Source: Pseudomonas sp. ACN8
GTDB lineage: Bacteria > Pseudomonadota > Gammaproteobacteria > Pseudomonadales > Pseudomonadaceae
Direction: 5' to 3'
Assembly: GCF_002303925.1 (NCBI RefSeq)
Contig: NZ_MRCS01000037.1
Span: 1-64,000 of the forward strand
Length of the DNA stretch: 64,000 nt
Of the stretch, positions 7,189 through 16,073 are shown in pieces (positions within the stretch are counted from its first letter, which is position 1; every line of letters begins with the position of its first letter). The notes under the pieces are model-generated. The model searched no databases. It saw only the letters and a list, made by a program, of their open reading frames with translations, and was not told the DNA's origin. Position numbers and translations under genes: made by a program.

Positions 7189-10100
7189 TTACTGCGCCTC
7201 TTTCTTCGGCTCGCGAATCTTGTACCAGGCCACATACAGCGCCGGTAAAAACAGCAGCGTCAGCAAGGTGGCGATGACGATCCCGCCGATCATGGCGTAG
7301 GCCATCGGCCCCCAGAACACTTCCCGGGCAATCGGGATCATCCCCATGCTCGCCGCCGCGGCGGTCAGCAGGATCGGCCGACGTCGATGTTCGGTGGCCT
7401 GCACCACCGCATCCCACGGCGCGTAGCCCTTGTGCTCGTACTCTTCGATCTGGGTCACCAGGATCACCGAGTTACGGATGATGATACCAATCAGCGCCAG
7501 AATCCCGAGGATCGCCACGAAGCCCATAGGCGTGCCCGTCGGCACCAGCGCGATCACCACGCCGATCAGCCCCAGCGGCGCAACGCTGGCCACCAGGAAC
7601 AGCTTCTGCACGCTGTGCAGCTGGATCATCAGGAAGGTCGCCATCATGAACAGCATCAGCGGCACCACCTTGGCAATCGGGCCCTGGGCCTTGCCGCTTT
7701 CCTCCACCGTACCACCGGTGGCGACCTTGTAGCCCGCCGGCAGTTTGGCTGCGAAAGCGTCGATGGACGGCTTGAGGATTTTCACCAGGTCGGTCGGCTG
7801 GATCTCGTCGCGTATTGCCGCCTTGATGGTGATGGTCGGTAGACGATCGCGACGCCACACCAGCGGCTGCTCCAGTTCGTAGCGCACCGTGGCGAACGCC
7901 AGCAATGGAATCGACGTACCGCTCGGCGTGACGATCTGCAGGTTCTGCAGGGTTTCCGGTGTACCGCGTTCGGAATCCACCGCGCGACCGACCACGTTGA
8001 TCAGGTAAATGTCGTCATCGACCTGGGTCACCGTCTGGCCGCTGACAATGCCGTTCATCAGGTTGGCCACATCCTCGGAAGACAGCCCCAGTTGCCGCGC
8101 CTTGTCCTGGGCGATATCGATGCGCAGGACTTTGCCCGGCTCGTTCCAGTCGTAGATGATCTCGCCAACGTGCGGGTTCTTGTCCAGCTCAGTGGCCAGG
8201 TCGATGGCATGCCGGCGCACCTGGTCGATGTCCTTGCCGCTGACCCGGTACTGGATCGGACGCCCTACCGGCGGGCCCATTTCCAGTGCCTGGACATAAC
8301 TGCCGATGCCGACGAAGTCGTTGCGCAAGCGCTCGCGAAGCTTCTGCATCATGGCTTCACGGGTATGGCCTTTGCTGACGATCACCAACTGCGCGTAGAA
8401 GGGGTTTTGCAGTTGTTGGTCCAGTGGCAGGTAGAAACGGATCGCGCCCTGACCGACGTAGGTGCTCCAGCGCACGATGTCCGGATCGTCCTTGAGCGTG
8501 GCTTCGAGACGATCGACGGCCCGGCGGGTTTCGTCGAGCGAGGCGTTTTGCGGCAGGTTCAGGTCCACCAGGATTTCCGGGCGATCCGAAGACGGGAAGA
8601 ACTGGTTCTGCACGTAGCGCATGCTGAACACCGCCAGCACAAAGCACAGCACGGTGATGCCGATGGCCCACCAGCGATTGCGCATGCACCACAGCAGCCC
8701 GCCGTTGAACGCCTTGCCGATGCGCCCGGGTTCGCCTTCATGGGGTTTCACATTGGTACTGAGAATGTGCACGCCGATCACCGGCGCAAACAGAACCGCC
8801 ACCACCCATGACACCAGCATCGCGCAGGCGATCACCGCAAACAGGGTGTAGGTGTACTCACCGGCGGAGCTGGCATTCAAGCCAATCGGTACGAAGCCCG
8901 CCACCGTCACCAGCGTACCGGTGAGCATCGGGAACGCCGTGGAGGTGTAGGCGAAGGTCGCCGCCTGCTCCTTGGTCTCGCCCATTTCCAGGCGCGTGAC
9001 CATCATTTCCACGGTGATCATCGCATCGTCCACCAGCAGGCCGAGGGCGATGATCAGTGCACCGAGGGAAATCCGCTGCATGGTGATGCCGCTGTATTCC
9101 ATGAACACGAACACCATCGCCAGCACCAACGGGATCGAGCACGCCACCACCAGCCCGGCGCGCACGCCAAGGCTGACGAAACTGACCAGCAGCACGATCA
9201 CCACCGCCTCGAACAGCGCGCTGGTAAAACCGCCGACGGCCTCTTCCACCACTACGGCCTGGTCGGAAACGTTGTAAATGCCGACACCCACCGGCAGGTC
9301 GGCGGTCAACTGGTCGATACGGGCGTGCAAGGCCTTGCCGAACGCCTGGACGTTGCCACCCTTCTGCATGGCGATCGCCAGGCCGATGGCCTGTTTGCCG
9401 TTATAGCGGAATTCCGGCGAGGCCGGATCGACATAGCCGCGGCTGATTTCGGCAATGTCGGCCAGACGATAGTAGCGGTCGTTGAGCTTGAGGTTGACCT
9501 CGGCCAGGTCTTTCTCCGAAGCGAACTTCCCTGAAGTGCGCACCGAAATCCGCTCCGGCCCGGCCTCGATGACACCTGCCGGGGTCACGGCGTTCTGAGA
9601 TTGCAGGCTCTGCACCACTTGACGCTCATCGATGCCCAGCGCTGCGAGTTTGCGCGTGGAGAAGTTCAGGTACAGCACTTCGTCCTGCTGGCCGACCATT
9701 TCGATCTTGCCCAGCCCCGGCACGCCGCGAATTTCCATGCGCGCCTGTTCCACGTAGTCGCGCAACTGACGCAGGGTCAAACCGTCGGCGGTGAAAGCGT
9801 AGATCGAGCCGAAGACGTCACCGAATTCGTCGTTGAACGACGGCCCCTGTATGCCCTGCGGGAACTGGTATTTGATGTCGTTGATCTTCTTGCGCACCTG
9901 GTACCAGATTTCCGGAATGTCCTTGGCACTGGTGGTGTCGCGCAGGTACACATACACCGTGGACTCACCGGGGCGCGTGTAGCTTTTCACATAGTCGAGG
10001 GAGTCGAGTTCTTCGAGCTTTTTCTCGATCCGGTCGGTGATCTGCTTGAGGGTTTCCTCCTGGGTCGCCCCCGGCCATTTACTCTGGATCACCATGGTCT

Positions 10101-10239
10101 TGATGGTGAACGAAGGGTCTTCTTCGCGCCCCAGGTTGAAGTACGAGAACACACCCATCAGCAATGCGACGAACATCAGATACCAGATGAACGACTGATG
10201 CTTGAGGGCCCATTCCGAGAGGTTGAAAGGCCCTTTCAT
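7189..10239 (-). CDS. triC: RND efflux transporter permease, TriC-like
   Basis: This 1016-residue inner-membrane proton-driven pump has 12 predicted membrane segments and two large periplasmic loops. The proton-relay motif GLLVDDAMI near residue 405 is intact. The N-terminus (LSEWALKHQSFIWYLM) and NLGREEDPSFTIKTMVI are typical of the TriC/MexK-like branch rather than AcrB/MexB. Its ATG overlaps the stop of the upstream adaptor gene by four bases (ATGA), and two different adaptor genes precede it, the arrangement described for the triclosan pump TriABC of P. aeruginosa. The outer-membrane partner is not encoded here and is probably a TolC/OpmH-type protein elsewhere. Substrates are inferred only. 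Confidence 0.9.
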   Translation of the reverse strand: MKGPFNLSEWALKHQSFIWYLMFVALLMGVFSYFNLGREEDPSFTIKTMVIQSKWPGATQEETLKQITDRIEKKLEELDSLDYVKSYTRPGESTVYVYLRDTTSAKDIPEIWYQVRKKINDIKYQFPQGIQGPSFNDEFGDVFGSIYAFTADGLTLRQLRDYVEQARMEIRGVPGLGKIEMVGQQDEVLYLNFSTRKLAALGIDERQVVQSLQSQNAVTPAGVIEAGPERISVRTSGKFASEKDLAEVNLKLNDRYYRLADIAEISRGYVDPASPEFRYNGKQAIGLAIAMQKGGNVQAFGKALHARIDQLTADLPVGVGIYNVSDQAVVVEEAVGGFTSALFEAVVIVLLVSFVSLGVRAGLVVACSIPLVLAMVFVFMEYSGITMQRISLGALIIALGLLVDDAMITVEMMVTRLEMGETKEQAATFAYTSTAFPMLTGTLVTVAGFVPIGLNASSAGEYTYTLFAVIACAMLVSWVVAVLFAPVIGVHILSTNVKPHEGEPGRIGKAFNGGLLWCMRNRWWAIGITVLCFVLAVFSMRYVQNQFFPSSDRPEILVDLNLPQNASLDETRRAVDRLEATLKDDPDIVRWSTYVGQGAIRFYLPLDQQLQNPFYAQLVIVSKGHTREAMMQKLRERLRNDFVGIGSYVQALEMGPPVGRPIQYRVSGKDIDQVRRHAIDLATELDKNPHVGEIIYDWNEPGKVLRIDIAQDKARQLGLSSEDVANLMNGIVSGQTVTQVDDDIYLINVVGRAVDSERGTPETLQNLQIVTPSGTSIPLLAFATVRYELEQPLVWRRDRLPTITIKAAIRDEIQPTDLVKILKPSIDAFAAKLPAGYKVATGGTVEESGKAQGPIAKVVPLMLFMMATFLMIQLHSVQKLFLVASVAPLGLIGVVIALVPTGTPMGFVAILGILALIGIIIRNSVILVTQIEEYEHKGYAPWDAVVQATEHRRRPILLTAAAASMGMIPIAREVFWGPMAYAMIGGIVIATLLTLLFLPALYVAWYKIREPKKEAQ

Positions 10240-11300
10240 TGACTGTCCTCGTCGATTTTCACTTGTTGCCCCGGCTTGAGGCTGTTCACACCGGCACTGA
10301 CCACCCGTTCGCCGTTCTTCACGCCGCCGGCCAGCACCACGGTGCTGTCGGTACGGCTGATCACGGTGATTTCACGGGGAGAAACGGTTTTACTCTGTGC
10401 ATCGATCACCCAGATCCGTGGCTTGCCATCGACCTCCTGTAGCGCGGTGACAGGCAACTCGATGCGCGGCTTGATCGCCGAGCTCAGGGTGACGCTGATG
10501 GCCGTCCCCAGACGAAAGCCCTCTGGCGTTTCGGCCAGGGTCAGGCGGGCACGACGGGTGCGTGTGGCGCTTTGAGCCTGAGGCTCGATTTCGCGGATGA
10601 TGGCGGTGGTGTTGATGCTCGGATCCAGCTGCGCAGCGACCAGAAACACCACATCGCTGGGCAGTTGATCGACCAGGGTATCGGGCAGGTCGATCACCGC
10701 TTCCTTGATATCCGGTTGCGCCAGGGTCACCACTTGCTGACCGGCCGACACCACTTGCCCGGCCTCGGCACTCCACTGGGTGACCACGGCTTTATGGTCG
10801 GCGCGCAGCTCGGTGTAGCCCAGTTGGTCCTTGCTCTGGTTGACGGCTGCGCGAGCCTGATCGAGGGAGGCCTGGGTGGTTTTCAGGTCCGTGTTAGCCT
10901 CGTCGAGTTGCGCTTGGGCGCCGACCCCTCGGTCAAACAAGGCTTGCTGGCGTTGGGCCGTGGCCTTGGCGTTGATCAGTTGCGCCTGGATTTTCGCCAG
11001 ATCGCCCTGGGCCGAGCGCAATTGGTTCTGTTGATCCGAAGGATCGAGGGTGGCGAGCAATGTGCCCTTCTGCACCTCGGTGCCGACATCGACGTTACGG
11101 CTGGCGATTCGCCCGCCCACGCGGAACCCGGTATCGGTTTCATAGCGCGCCTGGATACTGCCGGCGAAGCGGCCCAGGTCCTCTTCGCTCAAGGCCTGAA
11201 CCTTGATCGACAGCACCGGCCGTACCGGCGCCGGCGGTGGCTCGCTTTTGGAACAGGCGCTCAGCACCAGCCCGATGGACAACGCCCATAAAGGCTTCAT
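10236..11300 (-). CDS. triB: RND efflux periplasmic adaptor (second membrane fusion protein), TriB-like
   Basis: The 354-residue lipoprotein has signal peptide MKPLWALSIGLVLSAC with the lipidated cysteine at residue 16. A lipoyl/barrel-sandwich segment follows (FRVGGRIASRNVDVGTEVQKG), then a helical hairpin rich in Q and A and a beta-barrel region. The start at 11300 is chosen because the lipobox begins there, four bases inside the end of the upstream adaptor; the longer open frame upstream lies inside that gene. It couples the permease to an outer-membrane channel. Confidence 0.87.
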   Translation of the reverse strand: MKPLWALSIGLVLSACSKSEPPPAPVRPVLSIKVQALSEEDLGRFAGSIQARYETDTGFRVGGRIASRNVDVGTEVQKGTLLATLDPSDQQNQLRSAQGDLAKIQAQLINAKATAQRQQALFDRGVGAQAQLDEANTDLKTTQASLDQARAAVNQSKDQLGYTELRADHKAVVTQWSAEAGQVVSAGQQVVTLAQPDIKEAVIDLPDTLVDQLPSDVVFLVAAQLDPSINTTAIIREIEPQAQSATRTRRARLTLAETPEGFRLGTAISVTLSSAIKPRIELPVTALQEVDGKPRIWVIDAQSKTVSPREITVISRTDSTVVLAGGVKNGERVVSAGVNSLKPGQQVKIDEDSQ

Positions 11301-12400
11301 GGCTTGGCTCCCCACGTCAGATCCTTGTAAGTGTTTTCGGCAATTTCGACTTCCATGTCCGGGTGCAAGAGTTGTCCGCCTGCGATGATGACTTTGTCCC
11401 CGTCCTTCAATCCGTCGCTGATGATGACCTTGCCGGTCAGGTAGCGACTGACCGTGACCGAATGCAATTGGGCCTTGCCCTTGTCGTCGACAATCCACAC
11501 AGCTGGCTCACTGATGTTCTTGGTCAGTGCCGACCACGGCAACTCGATGACCGACTTGCCCGATCCCCTGGCCGTGGCACTCACCACCGAGCCCAATTGC
11601 ATGCCGTCGGGCAGTTTGTCGAGACCGACCTTGACCTGCACGGTTCCCGATTGCGCCGACACCGAGGGGGTGACTTCGCGCACGGTGCCGGTGGTCTTGA
11701 TCGCCGGGTTGTCGAGCAGGCTGAGGACGATGGTTTGATCTTTCGGCTTCTCGGCCAGCAGTGATTCATAGACGTTGAACACCGCATCCCGGTCGCCGTC
11801 ACGGGCCAGGCTGAATACCGGCATGGTCGCCTGCACCACTTGGCCGACTTCCGCCTGGCGCTCGGTAATGATCCCCGGGGCGTCGGCGATCAGCGCCGTA
11901 TAGCTCAATTGATCCTTGGCATTGGCCAACTGCGCCTGAGCGGCGCTCAAGGCACTTTGGCTGCTGTGCAAGGCGGCCTGGGCCGAGTCGTATTCGCTCT
12001 GGCTGGTGTAGCCCTTGGGCAGCAATTTTTGCTGACGCACGAACGCCGCTGCACTCTGCGTCACCCGCGCCTGTTCGGCGATGACCTGCGCCTGGGCCGA
12101 ATCGACATTGGTCTGCAAATCCTTGGGGTCGAGCCGGGCCAGCACTTGCCTGGCGGTCACTCGATCACCGACATCAACCGAACGCTGGATGATCTTGCCA
12201 CCCACACGAAAAGACAGCTCCGTCTGTATCCGTGCCTGGATATCACCGGTGAGGGTAACCGAGGCCGCGTAATCCGCCGGCTTGACGACTTGCACGAACA
12301 CCCGTGGCAGGTATTCCTGCACGGGCTTTTTCTCGTCGCAAGCCGTCAGCAGGGTGACGACACTCAAGGCCATTACTACTTTCAATCCGGGAACCACCAT
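11297..12400 (-). CDS. triA: RND efflux periplasmic adaptor (first membrane fusion protein), TriA-like
   Basis: The 367-residue lipoprotein has lipobox LLTAC (cysteine 21), the barrel-sandwich motif FRVGGKIIQRSVDVGDRV, a coiled-coil hairpin (about residues 95-165) and a C-terminal beta domain. A ribosome-binding site AGGAG sits 7 bases before the ATG. It is the first gene of a three-gene operon, overlapping the second adaptor by four bases. Two distinct adaptors per pump is unusual and characteristic of TriABC-like systems, where both are needed. Confidence 0.87.
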   Translation of the reverse strand: MVVPGLKVVMALSVVTLLTACDEKKPVQEYLPRVFVQVVKPADYAASVTLTGDIQARIQTELSFRVGGKIIQRSVDVGDRVTARQVLARLDPKDLQTNVDSAQAQVIAEQARVTQSAAAFVRQQKLLPKGYTSQSEYDSAQAALHSSQSALSAAQAQLANAKDQLSYTALIADAPGIITERQAEVGQVVQATMPVFSLARDGDRDAVFNVYESLLAEKPKDQTIVLSLLDNPAIKTTGTVREVTPSVSAQSGTVQVKVGLDKLPDGMQLGSVVSATARGSGKSVIELPWSALTKNISEPAVWIVDDKGKAQLHSVTVSRYLTGKVIISDGLKDGDKVIIAGGQLLHPDMEVEIAENTYKDLTWGAKP

Positions 12401-12576
12401 GCAAACTCCTTGGCCTTTTCATGTACAACACGACAGAGAGCTTAGAACAGGATCTAAACCTTGCACGAGCGTCTTATGAAGAAAAAGTTCGCATCCTTTT
12501 AGCCCTCAAACACTTGCCATAGACGCCTGTGCATGTCTGACAATGACCTCCGGTCGATCACTCCTCAGGAATCCAC

Positions 12577-13746
12577 ATGCTCACGACCCTCGCGGTGGCC
12601 AATTACCGCTCGATCAACAAACTGGTGATCCCGCTGGGCCGGTTGAATCTGATCACCGGCCCCAACGGCAGCGGCAAGTCCAACCTGTACCGTGCGCTGC
12701 GCCTGCTGGCGGAAACCGCCCAGGGCGGCGTGGTCAATGCCCTGGCCCGTGAAGGAGGTCTGGATTCGACCTTCTGGGCCGGGCCGGAAACCCTCTCCCG
12801 GCGCATGCGTAATGGTGAAGTTCAGGTTGAAGGCAGCGTCCGTCAATCGCCCATGCGTTTGCGCCTGGGCTTTTCCGGTGAAGACTTCAGCTACGCGATC
12901 GCACTGGGACTGCCGATGCCGCAGCCGGATCACATCACGTACTTTTCGCTGGACCCCGAGATCAAACGAGAATGTATCTGGGCCGGAGCCGTGTACCGTC
13001 CTGCCAGCCTGCTGGTGGATCGCAATGGCCCGATGGTCCGTGCGCGGGACGGTCGCCAGTGGGAAGTGCTGGCCCAACACACGCCGGATTTCGACAGCCT
13101 GTTTGATCAGGTCGGCAGCTTTCGCACCACGCCGGAAGTCATGCAACTGCGTGAATTTATTCGTCGCTGGCGTTTCTACGATCACTTTCGCAGTGACGCC
13201 GACGCACCGGTTCGCCAGCCGCAACTCGGTACCCGCACGCCCGTATTGCACCATGACGGTCGTGACCTGGCGGCGGCCTTGCAGACGATCATCGAAATTG
13301 GCGACCCCGAGGCCTTGCGGGCGGCGATCAGCGACGCCTTCCCCGGCGCGCGACTGAACATCGAACCTCTGCCCGGCGGGCGCTTCGCCATCGAATTTTT
13401 TCAGGAAGGTTTGTTGCGGCCGCTGTCGGCCGCCGAGTTGTCGGACGGAACCTTGCGTTACCTGCTGCTGGTCGCGGCGCTGCTGACGCCACGGCCGCCG
13501 ACACTGATGGTGCTGAACGAGCCGGAAACCAGCCTGCACCCGGACCTGCTTCCGGCGCTGGCGCGCTTGATCATCCGCGTTTCAGAGCAGTGTCAGGTGT
13601 GGGTGGTTTCCCATGCCAGGCGCTTGATTTCTGCATTGCAGGAAGACCCGGAGTGCAATTGCATCGTGCTGGAGAAGAATCTCGGGCAAACCGGGATTGT
13701 CGGGCAGCGGATTCTGGATGAGCCGGCGTGGTATTGGCCAGATTAA
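12577..13746 (+). CDS. RecF/SMC-like AAA family ATPase (predicted, COG4637-like)
   Basis: The 389-residue protein begins LAVANYRSINKLVIPLGRLN, followed by Walker A GPNGSGKS (residues 28-35). The ABC-type signature LSDGT and the Walker B region LMVLNEPETSLHP come late in the sequence, so only a short insert separates the halves. Asparagine replaces the usual aspartate before the catalytic glutamate. This architecture matches stand-alone RecF/OLD-like ATPases of unknown role, without the TOPRIM nuclease domain of OLD proteins. It is a single gene with no partner nuclease beside it. DNA repair or defence is possible but unsupported. Confidence 0.8.
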   Translation: MLTTLAVANYRSINKLVIPLGRLNLITGPNGSGKSNLYRALRLLAETAQGGVVNALAREGGLDSTFWAGPETLSRRMRNGEVQVEGSVRQSPMRLRLGFSGEDFSYAIALGLPMPQPDHITYFSLDPEIKRECIWAGAVYRPASLLVDRNGPMVRARDGRQWEVLAQHTPDFDSLFDQVGSFRTTPEVMQLREFIRRWRFYDHFRSDADAPVRQPQLGTRTPVLHHDGRDLAAALQTIIEIGDPEALRAAISDAFPGARLNIEPLPGGRFAIEFFQEGLLRPLSAAELSDGTLRYLLLVAALLTPRPPTLMVLNEPETSLHPDLLPALARLIIRVSEQCQVWVVSHARRLISALQEDPECNCIVLEKNLGQTGIVGQRILDEPAWYWPD

Positions 13747-13884
13747 GCAGTGCCTGATTTGCCGGGGCAATGGAAGACGTCTATTTTCCCTTGCGCCGTA
13801 GGAAGGATCTTTTTTTCGAAACACCGCTCCAAGGACGAACCACTTTTGGCCAGACTCCCGGCCAAACCTCACAAGGACGAGAAC

Positions 13885-13980
13885 ATGGCAGACATACAAC
13901 CGCCGCAACGGCTTCATCCGCAGGACATTCTGAAGCTCTTGATGGCGTTGCGCAGGGCCTTGAAGGCCAAGCCAGCCTGA
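13885..13980 (+). CDS. Possible small protein (31 residues)
   Basis: A 31-codon frame starts at an ATG preceded by AAGGACGAG with suitable spacing. It encodes a basic amphipathic peptide (MADIQPPQRLHPQDILKLLM followed by ALRRALKAKPA). It lies between the ATPase gene and the terminator of the opposite-strand metQ. The frame is open further upstream, but without a better start. There is no similarity I recognise; the composition could also be chance. Confidence 0.3.
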   Translation: MADIQPPQRLHPQDILKLLMALRRALKAKPA

Positions 13981-13992
13981 GCAATCCATCGC

Positions 13993-14027
13993 AAAAAAAG
14001 ACGCCGACGCTAAATCAGCCGTCGGCG
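13993..14027 (-). terminator. Rho-independent terminator of the orphan metQ gene
   Basis: A perfect 8-bp stem (CGCCGACG 14002-14009 with CGTCGGCG 14020-14027) is followed, read on the minus strand, by seven T residues (plus-strand A-run 13993-13999). It lies about 30 bases beyond the metQ stop. Confidence 0.85.
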
Positions 14028-14058
14028 CGGGAAATCTTGAGGGGGTTTGCTTCGCGAA

Positions 14059-14841
14059 TCAGAACGCCGGCAGTACCGCGCCGCTGTACTTTTTCTCGAT
14101 GAATGCTTTCACTTCCGGGCTGGTCAAGGCCTTGGCCAGTTTCTGGATGGCAACGCTGTCCTTGTTGTCCGGACGGGCCACCAGGTAGTTCACATAAGGC
14201 GAATCGGCACCTTCAATGATCAACGCGTCTTTCGCCGGGTTCAGGCCCGCTTCCAGCGCGTAGTTGGTGTTGATCATGTCCAGGTCAACCTGATCCAGCA
14301 CACGCGGCAACATGGCCGATTCGAGTTCCTTGAACTTGAAGTTGTGCGGGTTCTTGGCAATGTCTTTCGGGGTCGACACGGCATTTTTCGGGTCTTTCAA
14401 CTCGATCAGGCCAGCCTTCTGCAGCAGGATCAGGGCACGGCCGCTGTTGCTGCCTTCGTTCGGGATGGCAATGGTCGCGCCGTCTTTCAACTCAGCCAGG
14501 GTTTTGACTTTCTTCGAGTAGCCACCGAAGGGTTCAACGTGAACACCGATCACGGTTTCCAGGTGAGTGCCTTTGCCTTCGTTGAAGCTCTTGAGGTACG
14601 GCAGGGTCTGGAAGTAGTTGGCGTCCAGACGCTTCTGGTCGACCTGCACGTTCGGCTGAACGTAGTCGGTGAAAACCTTGATTTCCAGGTCCACGCCTTC
14701 TTTGGCGAGGGTTGGCTTGATCAGCTCGAGAATCTCGGCGTGTGGCACCGGGGTCGCGGCAACCACCAGTTTCTCGCCAGCCTGGGCCAGGCCCGTGGTC
14801 AGGGCAGCCGCCAGTGCGGTGAACAACAGAACCTTTTTCAT
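14059..14841 (-). CDS. metQ: MetQ-type (NlpA family) substrate-binding protein, orphan
   Basis: The 260-residue protein has a type I signal peptide (MKKVLLFTALAAALTTGLAQA, cleavage after AQA). The body is a clear MetQ: VVAATPVPHAEIL, LDANYFQTLPYL, PNEGSNSGRALILLQKAGLI. It differs from the first MetQ of the window in both ends and ligand-pocket surroundings. No ATPase or permease gene is adjacent, so it presumably feeds a MetNI encoded elsewhere or the one at 3684-5439. Neither MetQ of the window has a lipobox. It has its own terminator and lies downstream of the SfnR-like gene, separated by a REP pair. Confidence 0.88.
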   Translation of the reverse strand: MKKVLLFTALAAALTTGLAQAGEKLVVAATPVPHAEILELIKPTLAKEGVDLEIKVFTDYVQPNVQVDQKRLDANYFQTLPYLKSFNEGKGTHLETVIGVHVEPFGGYSKKVKTLAELKDGATIAIPNEGSNSGRALILLQKAGLIELKDPKNAVSTPKDIAKNPHNFKFKELESAMLPRVLDQVDLDMINTNYALEAGLNPAKDALIIEGADSPYVNYLVARPDNKDSVAIQKLAKALTSPEVKAFIEKKYSGAVLPAF

Positions 14842-14999
14842 GCAGTGTCCTTATCGAAAATCACAGTCGCTTGTGGCGACGGCTTGAATATGAGAGTGCC
14901 AGTGAAGTGCTATCGCTGGCGTGAAGCGGACAATACCGGGATTTTTTATTCCCGAACAATAACGTTTATTCAGCTTCATATTCCATTTTGTTCATACAG

Positions 15000-15100
15000 C
15001 TGTGGGAGCGAGCCTGCTCGCGATGGTCGCAAGGGCAACGCGTACATTCAGTGCGCCGCGTCATCGTTGACGTCCATCGCGAGCAGGCTCGCTCCTACAG
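15000..15100. repeat. REP pair (inverted) overlapping the end of the sfnR-like gene
   Basis: REP cores at about 15000-15025 and 15073-15100 are inverted. The right copy contains the stop codon (15095-15097, minus strand) of the SfnR-like gene. Confidence 0.88.
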
Positions 15101-16018
15101 GAGTCCCGCGTCGGCTATCAATCGCTTCAAAGCCGCTTTTTCATCGGCCGAACCATTGCCGATAATCTGCTTGAGCTGCTGTTCAAGCTGTCCCAAGCCT
15201 GTATCCGGCAAATTCAAATGTTCCGGCAAAATCTCGTCGCCCGTACTCACCAGCAGCGCAAAGTGAATGATGTTTTCCAGCTCCCGGGTATTGCCCGGCC
15301 AACTGTGGCGCTCCAGCACAAGCTGCGCCGCTTCGCTGATCAGTGGCACTGGCAGGCCGAGACGCTGGCTGTAGATCCCGAGGAAGTATTCGGCCAGCGA
15401 CAGGATGTCCCCCGTGCGTTCGCGCAGTGCCGGCAGTTCGAGCTGGCCTTCGCTGAGGTAGTGATAGAGCCGTTCATGGAATTTTCCGGCGGCAACCGCC
15501 TGGGCCAGATCGATGCTGGTGGCCGCCACCAGCCGTACATCCACCGGGCTCGGCTGATGGGCACCGACGCGGGTGACTTCGTGGTTTTCCAGCGCAGCGA
15601 GCAGTTTGGTCTGGATCGGCAGCGGCAGGTCGCCGATTTCGTCCAGGTACAGCGTGCCGCCGTTGGCCGAACCGAACCACCCGGCACGACTGCTCGCCGA
15701 GCCGCTGTAGCTGCCCGCCGCATAGCCGAACAACTCGGCGTCGGCGTAGGTCGGGCTGATGGCGCCGCAGTTGACCGACACGAACAACCCGCCGCGATCA
15801 CTGGCGCGGTGGATATGGCGGGCCAGCAATTCCTTGCCGGTGCCGGTTTCGCCACGGATAAGCACTGACACTGAACGCGTGGCCAGTTGCTCAAGGTCTT
15901 CACGTAATTGCCGTGAACGTGGATCGACAAACACCAGCGCCTTGGCGCGGATGCTCAGGGGACTTTTTTCCGCATCGGGAAAGGTCAGCAGCGGCTGGCC
16001 GAAGGTTTCAAAGCTCAT
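15095..16018 (-). CDS. sfnR: SfnR-like sigma54-dependent activator lacking a visible DNA-binding domain
   Basis: The 307-residue protein is essentially an AAA+ enhancer-binding core. Walker A is GETGTGKE, Walker B is GGTLYLDEIGDL, and the late motif is RHSWPGNTRELEN. As in SfnR, the regulator of dimethyl-sulfone/sulfonate use in P. putida, there is no N-terminal receiver or sensor domain. The sigma54-contact loop reads GSYSGS instead of GAFTGA. The chain ends about 30 residues after the AAA+ core, with no Fis-type helix-turn-helix, and the stop codon lies inside a REP. It may therefore be truncated or act without its own DNA binding. The start at 16018 fits the family N-terminus; it lies 55 bases after the hydrolase gene. 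Confidence 0.75.
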   Translation of the reverse strand: MSFETFGQPLLTFPDAEKSPLSIRAKALVFVDPRSRQLREDLEQLATRSVSVLIRGETGTGKELLARHIHRASDRGGLFVSVNCGAISPTYADAELFGYAAGSYSGSASSRAGWFGSANGGTLYLDEIGDLPLPIQTKLLAALENHEVTRVGAHQPSPVDVRLVAATSIDLAQAVAAGKFHERLYHYLSEGQLELPALRERTGDILSLAEYFLGIYSQRLGLPVPLISEAAQLVLERHSWPGNTRELENIIHFALLVSTGDEILPEHLNLPDTGLGQLEQQLKQIIGNGSADEKAALKRLIADAGLL

Positions 16019-16073
16019 GGCAGACTCCCGCCCAAAACCGCCGGGAGACGGGGGCGTTAAATAAGGAAAGTGT

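Noticed and set aside
8092..8811. Antisense frame inside the RND permease gene
   Set aside because: No recognisable protein, no ribosome-binding site; lies wholly inside triC.
14880..14905. TGGCAC on the minus strand upstream of the orphan metQ as a sigma54 promoter
   Set aside because: The GC of the -12 element is not found at the required spacing after the GG of the -24 element.
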